Assembly: GCF_042675645.1 (NCBI RefSeq)
Contig: NZ_JBHTJH010000004.1
Location: 1,116,001 to 1,180,000, forward strand
DNA: 64,000 nt
Direction: 5' to 3'
Source: Sungkyunkwania multivorans
GTDB taxonomy: Bacteria > Bacteroidota > Bacteroidia > Flavobacteriales > Flavobacteriaceae
In this document: positions 35,478 through 45,076 of the stretch, in pieces
How the letters are laid out: every line of letters begins with the position of its first letter
How positions within the stretch are numbered: the stretch's first letter is position 1
Position numbers and translations under genes: made by a program
Notes under the pieces: generated by a model
Told to the model about the DNA's origin: nothing
What the model saw: only the letters and a program-made list of their open reading frames with translations
The model's database searches: none

Positions 35478-36008
35478 TTAATTTTTATTTCCTAAAAAAT
35501 ACGTTAGCGCAGCATTGTTGGGTGCTACCGTGATGCTTTCAATATCTGTGGGATTCAAGGAATTGAGCACGGAAAGGTCATAACGCACACCGTCGATGAG
35601 TAAAATGGTGTCAACTGAATTTCGCATAGAAATGACTGGCCTTCCAACAGGCAATGGCTGATCGGCAATTCGAATGCTGGGAACTTTGGCTCGTAACGCA
35701 TTATAAATGTCTTGTTGCGTCACCAAATTGAATTCTTGAGAACTTATTTGATACGTAGTGAAAGGTAATTTGGCGGCCCAAGATATAGTTGGGCAACAAA
35801 GAGTAACGGTAGTTACCGGACAATGACTGTTATTTACCTGAACGAGTTGTCCATCTGTCGTAACCAAATTGACTCCAGGAGTCAACGCTTTCGGTTTATC
35901 GACTATAAATACTTTAAGCGGTGCTGTTCTTGTTTTGACCTTTTGATCTTGCCCAAATGCGCTTCCTGCCAAGAGGCATAGTATCAATAGAGAAGTAAGT
36001 CTTTTCAT
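35478..36008 (-). CDS. Small exported plug-domain-like protein
   Basis: 176 residues with a signal peptide (AGSAFGQDQ). The C-terminal half resembles the end of a TonB plug: VPSIRIADQPLPVGRPVISM, DTILLIDGVRYDLSVLNSLN, PTDIESITVAPNN-type segment, with IDG and DIES motifs. The middle carries HCPVTTVTLCCPT, an unusual CC pair. Gene stop and the VWA-plug start are 12 nt apart, so the two are co-transcribed. It may pair with the VWA-plug protein. Function unknown. Confidence 0.65.
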   Translation of the reverse strand: MKRLTSLLILCLLAGSAFGQDQKVKTRTAPLKVFIVDKPKALTPGVNLVTTDGQLVQVNNSHCPVTTVTLCCPTISWAAKLPFTTYQISSQEFNLVTQQDIYNALRAKVPSIRIADQPLPVGRPVISMRNSVDTILLIDGVRYDLSVLNSLNPTDIESITVAPNNAALTYFLGNKN

Positions 36009-36281
36009 AGTCGGTGATTTTAAAGTATATCACGAAACTATGATACCCGTAGAAGCTATAAAACAATGAATGAGTGAACGATGCCCAGATGGCTGTCTAA
36101 AGTTACTTTTGAGTGAGGGAGTTATTATGTGGAAATAGAATCTTTAGTATAGTGATAACTAGAATAGCAGGCATTCCAATCGATGAACTCGACATGTTCC
36201 TGCTTGTTACTTTAATGCTGTTTTTACTATAAAAGAAGCACCCTTATGGCACTTAGATGATCTGTTTAACACAAATCTTTC
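36009..36281. other. Intergenic region with a terminator, no gene seen
   Basis: Apart from the hairpin at 36229-36254 no feature is visible. Short minus-strand open frames here have no recognisable leader or composition. Confidence 0.4.
36229..36254 (-). terminator. Terminator after the GG-leader peptide gene
   Basis: On the minus strand AAGTGCC-ataag-GGTGCTT forms a 7-bp stem with two G-U pairs and is followed by CTTTTAT, 28 nt past the peptide gene stop. Confidence 0.55.
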
Positions 36282-36494
36282 TTACTCTTGGGTCAACTGA
36301 TACGTTAGTCTAGTCCCAGTGCCTATGGTTTCTTGTGAATTACAATTCTTATCATTCACAGATCCCGTGCAGTATTCCGAATCTTGGGCTATTGTCTGAA
36401 TATCACCACCCCTGATAGCAGTGGTGTCAGTTATTTTAGCGATGCGCATTTTCTTTAGACTGAGTGTGGTCTTTTTTCTTTTAGGTGATTGCAT
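36282..36494 (-). CDS. GG-leader peptide, candidate RiPP precursor
   Basis: 70 residues. The leader has the Bacteroidota natural-product form: basic start, LSLKKMRIAKI, and a double glycine at 29-30 (TAIRGG), where C39 peptidases normally cut. The 40-residue core has two Cys (42, 51) and ten Ser/Thr, compatible with lanthionine or other Thr/Cys modification. I recall 'class I lanthipeptide' and GG-Bact precursors with the same leader. No LanB/LanC, radical SAM or C39 exporter gene is next to it. The neighbour upstream is a TPR-AraC membrane regulator. Precursor identity is likely; modification is unknown. Confidence 0.68.
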   Translation of the reverse strand: MQSPKRKKTTLSLKKMRIAKITDTTAIRGGDIQTIAQDSEYCTGSVNDKNCNSQETIGTGTRLTYQLTQE

Positions 36495-36521
36495 AGTGTG
36501 GAGTTATTGATTGGTCTAACT

Positions 36522-36529
36522 CAAATATA
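36522..36529 (-). promoter_or_regulatory. -7 box for the GG-leader peptide gene
   Basis: CAAATATA reads TATATTTG on the minus strand, a full TAnnTTTG match, 28 nt before the ATG. No TTTG at the usual spacing, suggesting dependence on an activator. Confidence 0.45.
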
Positions 36530-36611
36530 GCCTCTTTGACCAAAACCTCATAATATGATAAGGTGATATTTATAAATTCAACGTACTAAAAGATACATAA
36601 AAAACTGTATA

Positions 36612-38309
36612 TCAAAATGATAGCTCTTTTTTCTTCTGAGCCAACTGTTTTAAGAAATAAGACGGATAGAGCCCAGTTTTTTTATAGAAGGCCAACCTAA
36701 AGGATTGTGCATTATTGAATCCTGCTTCCTTGGCGATAGCATCTATAGTATACGACTGTAAGGTCTTATCGTTAGCAAGACGATCTACGATTATGTCAAT
36801 TCGGAGATTGTTGAAATAATTGGAAAAGTTGACTTTTTTGAAAACATTGATCACTTTGGATAGATAAGCACTATTGGTGCCAAATTCTTTTGCCAACGAA
36901 TTGAGTGTATAATTCTCTGTGATCTTTTCAGATCGCTCAAAAGCTTCCAACTTCTCTAGGATGATATTGATCTGGTCTTCTGATAGGCCTATTTTCTTTG
37001 AGCGCTCCTTATCGGTCCTATCAGGAGTAAGAGATTTATTCGGTTTTGCCTTTTGGGCGAGCATTAACTTGTCAAATCTTTTTTGGTACTTTCTTGACCT
37101 TATTACAAAAAAGATGACCATGAATAGGAGAATACCGACTGCCAGATAGAGAAAGAGCATGTTCTTTTTGCTTTTGTTCAATAGGCGTTCTTTCTCGGCT
37201 AGCAAATTTGGGGTGTCATACTCCTTGGTAATATTGCTTCCAAGGTTTTGAAATTCCTCGACAATGGCCTCGTTCACAGATATCAATTTATCTATGGTCA
37301 GAAGCTTTTTTTCGTCATCTTCGGTTATCGTATAATATGTTAATAGCTTTTCGCTGGCGACCTGCATTTTTATGATCAATTCCTCTGGTGATTCTGCATA
37401 CATTGAGTCCACCTTTTTGAGATAATGGATGGCCTCCAGATAATTATGTCTACCTGCGTAGACATCGCTTATTGTCAAGTAACAGCCTGCAAGCGATTTC
37501 TTGTTGTACTGCAGCATCAATGATGCCTTTTTCAAACTGTCGACCACCTCAATATCATACTCCTTATTTAGAACCTTGGTGTCCCCGTACACCAGCAAAA
37601 AATGATGGTATAAATAGGTGTTGTTACTCTTCTGACTTTCGACGATCCCTTTTCTGCATATGATGATCGCGGAGTCTAATTTCATATTGCGATTATAAGC
37701 ATCGGTCAAGGCATATAAGGACTTCAGATATTGATCGTTATAGGCGATCTTATAAGATTCAATATCAAAGAACTTAAGATTTTCTCTAAAGATATTGAGA
37801 GTCTCTTCATTTTTACCATTGGTGACATTCTTAAGCAACCCTATATAATGCCTAACGACCATTTGCTGATAATCGTTGTCATTTTCCTTGGCGATAACAT
37901 CTGCTCTTTTCAAGGACTCAAACGCCTCATTGTATTTGGACATGTAATAATATTGAATGCCCTTTTGCAAATGTCCAATCCCCAGATAGTCCTGATCCTG
38001 TAACTCTTTGGTAACTTGCAAAAGACTATCGATATAAGTGATCGCCAAAGGCGTGCGAGTGTGAAGTTGTGATAATATCAAGTAGGCCTCTGCAGTTTTA
38101 GTGATATCGCCCTTTGCTCTAGCTGCGCTGAGATAAGACCGCGCTTCACTCCTCTTCAGCGAATCAGAATCCAAACTCCGCAGATATTCTGTAAATGACT
38201 GATGGTCCGAATGGTATAGCGAAGTCTTAGTGCTATCTTGTGCAAAAAGAACGCTGCAAAAAATAATATTAAAAATAAGAATGATGTAATTGTTGTATTT
38301 ATCACTCAA
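36612..38309 (-). CDS. Membrane-bound TPR regulator with AraC-type HTH
   Basis: 565 residues. Signal/anchor at 8-23, then TPR-like helical repeats to about residue 370, a transmembrane helix (MLFLYLAVGILLFMVIFFVI, about 385-405), and a C-terminal AraC-family DNA-binding domain (LNSLAKEFGTNSAYLSKVIN and IDAIAKEAGFNNAQSFRLAF). This architecture, sensor outside and HTH inside, is a one-component flavobacterial regulator type. It reads toward the GG-leader peptide gene 118 nt away, and is a natural candidate to control it. Confidence 0.83.
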   Translation of the reverse strand: MSDKYNNYIILIFNIIFCSVLFAQDSTKTSLYHSDHQSFTEYLRSLDSDSLKRSEARSYLSAARAKGDITKTAEAYLILSQLHTRTPLAITYIDSLLQVTKELQDQDYLGIGHLQKGIQYYYMSKYNEAFESLKRADVIAKENDNDYQQMVVRHYIGLLKNVTNGKNEETLNIFRENLKFFDIESYKIAYNDQYLKSLYALTDAYNRNMKLDSAIIICRKGIVESQKSNNTYLYHHFLLVYGDTKVLNKEYDIEVVDSLKKASLMLQYNKKSLAGCYLTISDVYAGRHNYLEAIHYLKKVDSMYAESPEELIIKMQVASEKLLTYYTITEDDEKKLLTIDKLISVNEAIVEEFQNLGSNITKEYDTPNLLAEKERLLNKSKKNMLFLYLAVGILLFMVIFFVIRSRKYQKRFDKLMLAQKAKPNKSLTPDRTDKERSKKIGLSEDQINIILEKLEAFERSEKITENYTLNSLAKEFGTNSAYLSKVINVFKKVNFSNYFNNLRIDIIVDRLANDKTLQSYTIDAIAKEAGFNNAQSFRLAFYKKTGLYPSYFLKQLAQKKKELSF

Positions 38310-38528
38310 AATTCAATCGTTTATTATCCACAAAAGATACAAGATTCTGACCAATTTTATTATGCATTGTTGCTTTTCAACGGAAAATTGGCCCTTTGCA
38401 AGAATACTAGAAGAATATCTGGACTGTAAGGTGATTTTTTTGAAAACAATTTCGATTAAACCTGAAAGCTTCAAAAGAACATGATAAAACTCATATTCTA
38501 TAAAGGGCGAAGTGAATAAATTCGTGCT

Positions 38529-40442
38529 ATGAAAAATACCATTGCCGAACGCATTTATGACTTTTTAAAGGACTTTCCACCGTTCAGTTTACTCGCTACC
38601 GAAAAGTTGTTGGAAATTGCAAAAAATGTGGTTGTAATTCATCTTGTCAAAGATGAGTACATCTTTAGGCAGGGAGAGAATATCCACGATTGTTTCTATG
38701 TCGTGCAGGAAGGTGCGCTGGGTATTTTTAGCGAAGAAAATGGTATTTTGATTGATGAATGTGACGAAGGTGATATTTTTGGTTTGCGTGCACTTATACG
38801 GAAGGATAATTATATTCTAAGCGCCAAGGCCATTGAAGAAAGTATTCTCTACAGTATTTCATCCGATCTGCTCGAGAGTGTCATTCATTCCAATACAGCC
38901 GCCAACAAATTTCTAATTTCCAGTTTCGTTACAAACAGTAGAAATCCATATTCAAAAAATGACGATTCTCCCCTATTCATGCATTCACAGGTGCCAAATC
39001 GGTTTGAGCATCATTTTACAGGGGTTAGATCTGCAGAGTATTCGAAGGATCCTGTCACTTGTAATTTATCGGCCAAAATTAGTGAGGCTGCTAAAGTTAT
39101 GGCCAACAAAAAAGTTGGTTCTATAGTAATCACCAAAAACAAGCTGCCCTTTGGAATAATCACTGATAAGGATTTCCGAACAAAAATCGCTACCGGTAAG
39201 TTTGGTATCGATGATTCAGTAAAAAAAATAATGTCCAGCCCCGTCATTACTTACAAGGAAGACATTTCTATCGCAGAGGCGCAAATTGGCATGCTTAAGA
39301 ATGGTATCACCCATTTATGCATCACCAAGGATGGCACTCCAAATTCAGAATTGGTGGGAATTCTTTCAGAACATGATATCGTTGTCGCTCAAGGCAATAA
39401 TCCTTCTGTTCTTATCAAAGAAGTAAAACGGGCAACGACGGCAGACAATCTCAGATTCATCCGAGAAAAGGCACAGCAGCTCCTTAAAGGCTATTTAGAG
39501 CAACAAGTACCAATTCAGTTTGTCACCAACGTTATTTCCTCTATAAACGATGCCATAACAAAACGAGTCATAGAGATTTCCTTGGCAGAAATGGATGCGC
39601 GCCCTCCTGTCAAATTTGGTTGGATGGCTTTAGGGAGCCAAGGACGAGGCGAACAATTACTATTGACAGATCAAGACAATGCACTGGTGTTTGATGATGT
39701 TGCCGAAGCACAGTACGAAAAGACAAAGCGTTATTTTCTGGACCTATCGGAAGCGGTGACCACAAAATTGAATACAGTCGGATTTGAATACTGCCCAGCG
39801 TTGATGATGGCCAGCAATCCAGAATGGTGCTTATCCGTCTCGCAATGGAAGGCCCAATTTGATAATTGGATCACCAAACCAGACGAGGATAAGATCATGT
39901 TGTGCACCATTTTTTTCGATTATAATTTGGTATACGGAGATAGCACATTAGTAGAGGAGATCTCCGAAAGTATCTACGAATCCATCGAACGGTATGAGAT
40001 CTTTATGAATTTCCTAGGGCGTAATGCCTTGAAAAATCCACCACCGCTTAGCTTCTTTAGACAGTTTCTTGTAGAATCTAGTGGAGAGCATAAAGATCAA
40101 TTCGATATCAAAGCCCGAGCCATCATGCCTTTGGTGGACGCAGCAAGATTGCTTTCCCTGTTCAACAGATTCAAGAACAACAATGGGACCATTTCCCGTT
40201 TTGAAAAGCTGATTCAAGTAGAACCACAAAACAGTGACCTTTATCTATCTTGCATCGATGCTTTTGAAGCACTGCTTCGATTTAGGACCATTCAAGGCCT
40301 AAAGAATAAAGATTCGGGAAGATTTGTAGACCTCAAGTTGTTGAGTAAGGCAGACCGGTTGGAGCTGAGAAGTTGCTTCAAACCTATTAAGGATGTACAA
40401 GAATTGATAAGCGTTCGTTTCCAGTTATCTCAAATACTCTGA
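38529..40442 (+). CDS. cNMP/CBS/DUF294 putative nucleotidyltransferase
   Basis: 637 residues in four parts: cyclic-nucleotide-binding-like domain (about 15-140), two CBS motifs (about 165-285, with KVGSIVITKNKLPFGIITDKD), a DUF294 nucleotidyltransferase domain with GSQGRGEQLLLTDQDNAL (the GS-x-DxD active-site pattern intact), and a DUF294 C-terminal domain. It resembles GlnD-type signal enzymes but targets are unknown. In other bacteria this family accompanies ActP/DUF4212 acetate symporter genes; here that locus is 9 kb away. One nucleotide separates it from the next gene. Confidence 0.87.
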   Translation: MKNTIAERIYDFLKDFPPFSLLATEKLLEIAKNVVVIHLVKDEYIFRQGENIHDCFYVVQEGALGIFSEENGILIDECDEGDIFGLRALIRKDNYILSAKAIEESILYSISSDLLESVIHSNTAANKFLISSFVTNSRNPYSKNDDSPLFMHSQVPNRFEHHFTGVRSAEYSKDPVTCNLSAKISEAAKVMANKKVGSIVITKNKLPFGIITDKDFRTKIATGKFGIDDSVKKIMSSPVITYKEDISIAEAQIGMLKNGITHLCITKDGTPNSELVGILSEHDIVVAQGNNPSVLIKEVKRATTADNLRFIREKAQQLLKGYLEQQVPIQFVTNVISSINDAITKRVIEISLAEMDARPPVKFGWMALGSQGRGEQLLLTDQDNALVFDDVAEAQYEKTKRYFLDLSEAVTTKLNTVGFEYCPALMMASNPEWCLSVSQWKAQFDNWITKPDEDKIMLCTIFFDYNLVYGDSTLVEEISESIYESIERYEIFMNFLGRNALKNPPPLSFFRQFLVESSGEHKDQFDIKARAIMPLVDAARLLSLFNRFKNNNGTISRFEKLIQVEPQNSDLYLSCIDAFEALLRFRTIQGLKNKDSGRFVDLKLLSKADRLELRSCFKPIKDVQELISVRFQLSQIL

Positions 40443-40443
40443 T

Positions 40444-41115
40444 ATGCTGAAGCTATTTAAAAATAACAAAGTGTTTCCCGAATATTGGAATGAGTATCTT
40501 GACCATTTCGACCAGAAGAAAAACCATAACTTGCAAAACACGCGCTTTGTTGTTTTTGACACGGAGACCACTGGATTGAACACCTCTCTAGACAGAATAT
40601 TATCAATAGGAGCTGTGGCCGTCTCCGGCTTTCAGATTGACGTCTCCGACAGTATTGAACTGTATGTGCGACAAGATGTCTACAATCGAGGAACCGTTTC
40701 CGTCCATGGTATACGAAAGGATGGACATGACTTTAAATTAGAAGAGGAACAAGCCATTATCGAATTTCTCAAATATGTCAAAGATGCTATATTAGTGGCC
40801 CATCATGCCTCTTTTGATGTTGCGATGATCAATATTGCCTTGCGGCGCCTAGGACTGCCAAAACTAAAGAACAAAGTACTTGATACGGATGACCTATTTA
40901 AGAAGACCAAATTTTCTACGGATAAAGAGAAACGCTACTCGCTCGATGTTTTGATGAAGCAGTTCGATGTAAAAGCACATGACAGGCATACGGCTGCGGG
41001 CGATGCCTATATTACAGCTTTGGTCTTTTTAAAAATCCTTGCTTCCCTTAGAATGATACGACCAATAACGCTAAAAGACCTTTTCTTTAGATCAAAAAGA
41101 ATTGGTTTGCTGTAG
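40444..41115 (+). CDS. DnaQ-type 3'-5' exonuclease (DEDDh)
   Basis: 223 residues. Exo I VVFDTETTGLN (Asp-x-Glu), Exo II HHASFDVAM, Exo III HDRHTAAGDAYITA give the complete DEDDh set. It is a PolC/DnaQ-like proofreading-type exonuclease, but the tight coupling to the DUF294 gene (1-nt gap) implies a signalling or nucleotide-turnover partner role rather than the replicative epsilon subunit. Confidence 0.88.
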   Translation: MLKLFKNNKVFPEYWNEYLDHFDQKKNHNLQNTRFVVFDTETTGLNTSLDRILSIGAVAVSGFQIDVSDSIELYVRQDVYNRGTVSVHGIRKDGHDFKLEEEQAIIEFLKYVKDAILVAHHASFDVAMINIALRRLGLPKLKNKVLDTDDLFKKTKFSTDKEKRYSLDVLMKQFDVKAHDRHTAAGDAYITALVFLKILASLRMIRPITLKDLFFRSKRIGLL

Positions 41116-41171
41116 CGATCTATTAACCCATAAATGGCTATTTTTATAGAACAAAAAACACCGATACACTA

Positions 41172-41657
41172 ATGACCAACACATTCAAAGCCAATGTCAA
41201 TAACAATATGGATTTTGACATTACAAAAGAAGACGTTTTGAAGATCGATGCTGTCAAAACGAGCGACTCCAAATATCATATATTAAATGAAGGAAAACCA
41301 TACAATACAGAAGTCGTCCATGTCAACTTTGGAAAGAAGGAATACACTATAAAGGTCAACAACAGTACCTATGCGGTAAGAATCTCTGACGGCTTAGACC
41401 TCTTCATCAAAGAAATGGGATTCTCACTCGGTGCTTCCAAGCATGTCAATCAAATTAAAGCACCAATGCCTGGTCTTCTGCTAGACGTTCACATTAAGGA
41501 GGGACAAGAAGTGAAGGAAGATGACCCCCTTGTCATTTTAGAGGCCATGAAAATGGAAAATATCATTCTTTCACCTCGTGATGGTATCATTAAATCCATA
41601 TCCGCCTCAAAAGGAGATACCGTGGACAAGGGCCAGTTATTGTTAGAATTTCAATAA
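41172..41657 (+). CDS. Biotin carboxyl carrier protein of acyl-CoA carboxylase
   Basis: 161 residues. The biotinyl domain is the last 70 residues, with APMPG and the biotinylation motif EAMKMEN (Lys127). The N-terminal half is a beta-rich BT-like domain (YTIKVNNSTYAVRI) that would contact the carboxyltransferase. It starts the carboxylase operon, 8 nt before the biotin carboxylase gene. Domain composition resembles the C-terminal part of a PccA/MccA alpha chain split off as its own gene. Confidence 0.88.
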   Translation: MTNTFKANVNNNMDFDITKEDVLKIDAVKTSDSKYHILNEGKPYNTEVVHVNFGKKEYTIKVNNSTYAVRISDGLDLFIKEMGFSLGASKHVNQIKAPMPGLLLDVHIKEGQEVKEDDPLVILEAMKMENIILSPRDGIIKSISASKGDTVDKGQLLLEFQ

Positions 41658-41665
41658 ATACACAT

Positions 41666-43108
41666 ATGAAAAAAATATTGGTTGCCAACAGAGGCGAGAT
41701 CGCCATCCGAGTGATGAAGACCGCCCAAAAGATGGGAATTAAAACAGTGGCAGTCTATTCGACAGTCGATAGAAATGCACCTCACGTAAAATTTGCCGAT
41801 GAAGCGGTATGCATTGGCGAGCCTCCCTCCAATCAGTCCTATTTGGTGGGTTCTAAGATCATCGAGGTCGCAAAAGATCTCAATGTAGATGCTATACATC
41901 CCGGCTATGGTTTCTTAAGTGAAAACGCTGATTTTGCAGAGCAGGTCGAAAAAAACAACATTATTTTTATCGGACCAAAATCAAAGGCCATCAGGGTAAT
42001 GGGGAGCAAGCTAGCCGCCAAAGAGACGGTCGCCAGCTATAACATTCCGATGGTTCCTGGTATCGATGAAGCGATCACCGATGTGGAAAAAGCAAAGAAG
42101 ATCGCAAAAGAGATAGGATACCCTGTGCTCATCAAAGCTTCTGCCGGTGGTGGAGGAAAGGGAATGCGCATCGTAGAACAAGAGAAGGACCTGAAATCTC
42201 AAATGGAGCGAGCGATCAGTGAAGCCACATCGGCCTTTGGTGATGGATCGGTCTTTATAGAAAAATATGTCACATCGCCACGTCACATCGAAATTCAAGT
42301 AATGGCAGACAGCCACGGCAACGTTTTACATTTTTTTGAACGCGAATGCAGCATACAACGAAGACACCAGAAAGTAGTGGAAGAAGCACCATCTTCGGTA
42401 CTTTCACCAGAATTACGTGAAAAGATGGGGCAAGCGGCGATCAATGTGGCCAAGTCGTGTGATTACCTTGGCGCTGGTACCGTCGAATTTCTCCTCGATG
42501 CCGATCATAATTTTTACTTCTTAGAAATGAACACTCGCTTACAAGTCGAACATCCAGTTACCGAATTGATCAGTGGCGTGGATCTGGTAGAATTACAGAT
42601 CAGAGTGGCACGAGGCGAGGCTCTTCAAATAAAACAAGACGACTTAAAGATCAAAGGGCATGCCTTGGAGCTTCGCGTCTATGCCGAAGATTCGTTGAAT
42701 GACTTTTTACCTAGTGTAGGTCGCCTGGATACCTATGATTTGCCTGTTGGAGAAGGTATTCGAGTGGACAACGGATTTGAAGAAGGCATGGATGTGCCCA
42801 TCTACTATGATCCCATGCTTTCAAAATTGATCACCTACGGAAAAGACCGAGACGAAGCTATACAATTGATGCTCTATGCGATCGACAACTATATTGTTGA
42901 AGGTGTGGAGACAACGCTTCCCTTCGGACGATTCGTTTGTGAGCATGAAGCCTTTAGGTCTGGAAATTTCGATACCCATTTCGTGAAAAAATATTATTCA
43001 CCAGAATCGTTGAAGAAAAAGACCGAGGAAGAGGCGCGTATTGCGGCCATGGTCGCCTTGAAACGTTATTTTGAAGATCAAGAGATTGTTAGACTTCCAA
43101 CCAATTAA
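41666..43108 (+). CDS. Biotin carboxylase subunit of acyl-CoA carboxylase
   Basis: 480 residues. ATP-grasp enzyme with KILVANRGEIAIRV at the N-terminus, the glycine-rich KASAGGGGKGMRIV loop, and the catalytic EMNTRLQVEHPVTE motif. It carboxylates biotin on the carrier with ATP and bicarbonate. It is close to AccC but sits in an operon with a PccB-like beta subunit and a separate BCCP, so propionyl- or another short acyl-CoA carboxylase is more likely than classical acetyl-CoA carboxylase. Confidence 0.9.
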   Translation: MKKILVANRGEIAIRVMKTAQKMGIKTVAVYSTVDRNAPHVKFADEAVCIGEPPSNQSYLVGSKIIEVAKDLNVDAIHPGYGFLSENADFAEQVEKNNIIFIGPKSKAIRVMGSKLAAKETVASYNIPMVPGIDEAITDVEKAKKIAKEIGYPVLIKASAGGGGKGMRIVEQEKDLKSQMERAISEATSAFGDGSVFIEKYVTSPRHIEIQVMADSHGNVLHFFERECSIQRRHQKVVEEAPSSVLSPELREKMGQAAINVAKSCDYLGAGTVEFLLDADHNFYFLEMNTRLQVEHPVTELISGVDLVELQIRVARGEALQIKQDDLKIKGHALELRVYAEDSLNDFLPSVGRLDTYDLPVGEGIRVDNGFEEGMDVPIYYDPMLSKLITYGKDRDEAIQLMLYAIDNYIVEGVETTLPFGRFVCEHEAFRSGNFDTHFVKKYYSPESLKKKTEEEARIAAMVALKRYFEDQEIVRLPTN

Positions 43109-43112
43109 GAAT

Positions 43113-44654
43113 ATGGATTCAAAGATAAAGACCTTAGAAGAAAAAGTTGCACTTGCCCATTTGGGAGGCGGAGAGCAACGAATTGAAAAACAACATCAAA
43201 AGAAAAAACTCACCGCCCGAGAGCGCATCGCTTATCTCTTGGATGAAGGTTCTTTTGAGGAAACCGGAGTCCTTGTCACTCATAGGACCACCGATTTTGG
43301 GATGGAAAAAGAGATCTATTACGGAGACGGTGTCGTCACCGGCTATGGAACGATCGATGGACGACTGGTCTATGTGTTCGCCCAAGACTTCACGGTGTTC
43401 GGAGGCGCTTTGTCAGAAACACATGCAGAGAAGATCTGTAAAGTAATGGACCTTGCAATGAAGGTCGGCGCCCCCATCATTGGACTTAACGATTCTGGTG
43501 GTGCACGTATCCAAGAAGGTGTGAGATCACTTGGCGGTTATGCCGATATCTTCTATCGCAACGTGATGGCCTCTGGTGTCATCCCACAATTATCAGCCAT
43601 TATGGGACCTTGTGCTGGTGGAGCGGTGTATTCTCCTGCAATGACCGATTTTACATTGATGGTAGAGAATACCAGCTATATGTTTGTTACAGGACCCAAT
43701 GTGGTAAAGACGGTTACCAACGAGGAGGTGACGGCGGAAGAATTAGGTGGTGCAACTACCCATGCCATGAAATCGGGTGTAGCACACGTAACCTCGGCCA
43801 ACGACATCGCCTGTTTGGAAGATGTCAAGAAATTGTTGAGTTATCTACCACAGAGCAATAAAGAACAACCGAAGCATCTGCCGTATGAACTGAACGACGA
43901 GATACGTGATTCTCTTAGCAACATCGTCCCAGACGACCCTAGCAAACCTTATGATATGCACGAGGTCATCGATGGTATCATCGATGAAGATTCCTTTTAT
44001 GAGATCCATAAGGATTATGCCGAAAATATCATTGTAGGTTTTGCACGTCTCGGTGGAAGAAGTGTAGGTGTCATTGCCAACCAACCGATGTTTCTGGCTG
44101 GAGTTTTGGGCGTGAAAAGCTCCAAAAAGGCTGCTCGCTTTACCCGATTCTGCGACTGCTTCAATATTCCATTGTTGGTACTGGTAGATGTTCCTGGCTT
44201 TTTACCTGGTACCGATCAAGAATGGAACGGGATTATCGTCCACGGAGCCAAGTTGTTATACGCATTAAGCGAGGCCACGGTACCCAGAGTCACCGTCATC
44301 ACCCGAAAGGCCTATGGTGGCGCATATGACGTAATGAATTCAAAACACATTGGTGCCGATATGAATTTTGCCTGGCCTACTGCAGAGATCGCTGTAATGG
44401 GTGCCAAAGGCGCCAGTGAGATCATTTTCAGACGGGAGATCAAAGCTTCCGATGACCCAACAGCCAAACTTGCCGAAAAGGAATCCGAATATGCCGACAA
44501 ATTTGCCAATCCGTATCGTGCGGCACAGCGTGGATTCATAGATGAAGTAATACTTCCTAAAAATACGAGACGTAAACTTTTGAAGGCATTTGCCATGCTT
44601 GAAACTAAAGAAGCAAAGCTTCCAGAAAAGAAACACGGAAATATTCCGTTATAA
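43113..44654 (+). CDS. Acyl-CoA carboxylase carboxyltransferase (PccB type)
   Basis: 513 residues from ATG 43113. The frame is open from 43071, but 43113 lies 4 nt past the previous stop and starts the conserved KIKTLEEKVALAHLGGG. Crotonase-fold halves carry GGARIQEGVRSLGGYADIF and PGFLPGTDQEWNGIIVHGAK, then the acyl-CoA pocket KAYGGAYDVMNSKHIG. These are PccB features. Substrate is probably propionyl-CoA, feeding methylmalonyl-CoA, but acetyl-CoA cannot be ruled out. Confidence 0.9.
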   Translation: MDSKIKTLEEKVALAHLGGGEQRIEKQHQKKKLTARERIAYLLDEGSFEETGVLVTHRTTDFGMEKEIYYGDGVVTGYGTIDGRLVYVFAQDFTVFGGALSETHAEKICKVMDLAMKVGAPIIGLNDSGGARIQEGVRSLGGYADIFYRNVMASGVIPQLSAIMGPCAGGAVYSPAMTDFTLMVENTSYMFVTGPNVVKTVTNEEVTAEELGGATTHAMKSGVAHVTSANDIACLEDVKKLLSYLPQSNKEQPKHLPYELNDEIRDSLSNIVPDDPSKPYDMHEVIDGIIDEDSFYEIHKDYAENIIVGFARLGGRSVGVIANQPMFLAGVLGVKSSKKAARFTRFCDCFNIPLLVLVDVPGFLPGTDQEWNGIIVHGAKLLYALSEATVPRVTVITRKAYGGAYDVMNSKHIGADMNFAWPTAEIAVMGAKGASEIIFRREIKASDDPTAKLAEKESEYADKFANPYRAAQRGFIDEVILPKNTRRKLLKAFAMLETKEAKLPEKKHGNIPL

Positions 44655-44680
44655 TGTAAGAAACCCCAAATCTTACCATT

Positions 44681-45040
44681 ATGAATCGTAGAACTTTATC
44701 TAAATATGCTATTTATAGCATCGCCGTCTTGAGCGCAGCTTTGATCAATGGCCTGGTAATCGATTACGTGAGAAGACATATCGATCAAAAAGGATATCTT
44801 TTGGTATTGATAGATATGCTGATCGTTGTGCTCATTTTTGCACCAACCTTTGCCTTGGTGGCCAAGTACACCAAAAAACTTTCCAGGGTATATATCTATT
44901 CGTCCAATAAACTTTCATCAACGAAGAATGGAAGATTTGTAGGCTTTGCTATTGCACTTATAGCCTTGTTCGTTCTCTATGCGTTGCTACGTCACAATAT
45001 AGACGTGCTGGACAGACTGAAAACGATGATCAGCTCATAG
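44681..45040 (+). CDS. Small membrane protein downstream of the carboxylase operon
   Basis: 119 residues with three transmembrane helices (about 8-28, 38-61, 86-105) and short basic loops. It starts 26 nt after the carboxyltransferase and probably shares its transcript. No family recognised. Confidence 0.6.
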   Translation: MNRRTLSKYAIYSIAVLSAALINGLVIDYVRRHIDQKGYLLVLIDMLIVVLIFAPTFALVAKYTKKLSRVYIYSSNKLSSTKNGRFVGFAIALIALFVLYALLRHNIDVLDRLKTMISS

Positions 45041-45076
45041 ATCAAAGGAACACCAATATTACGACTTGTTTAGCCA

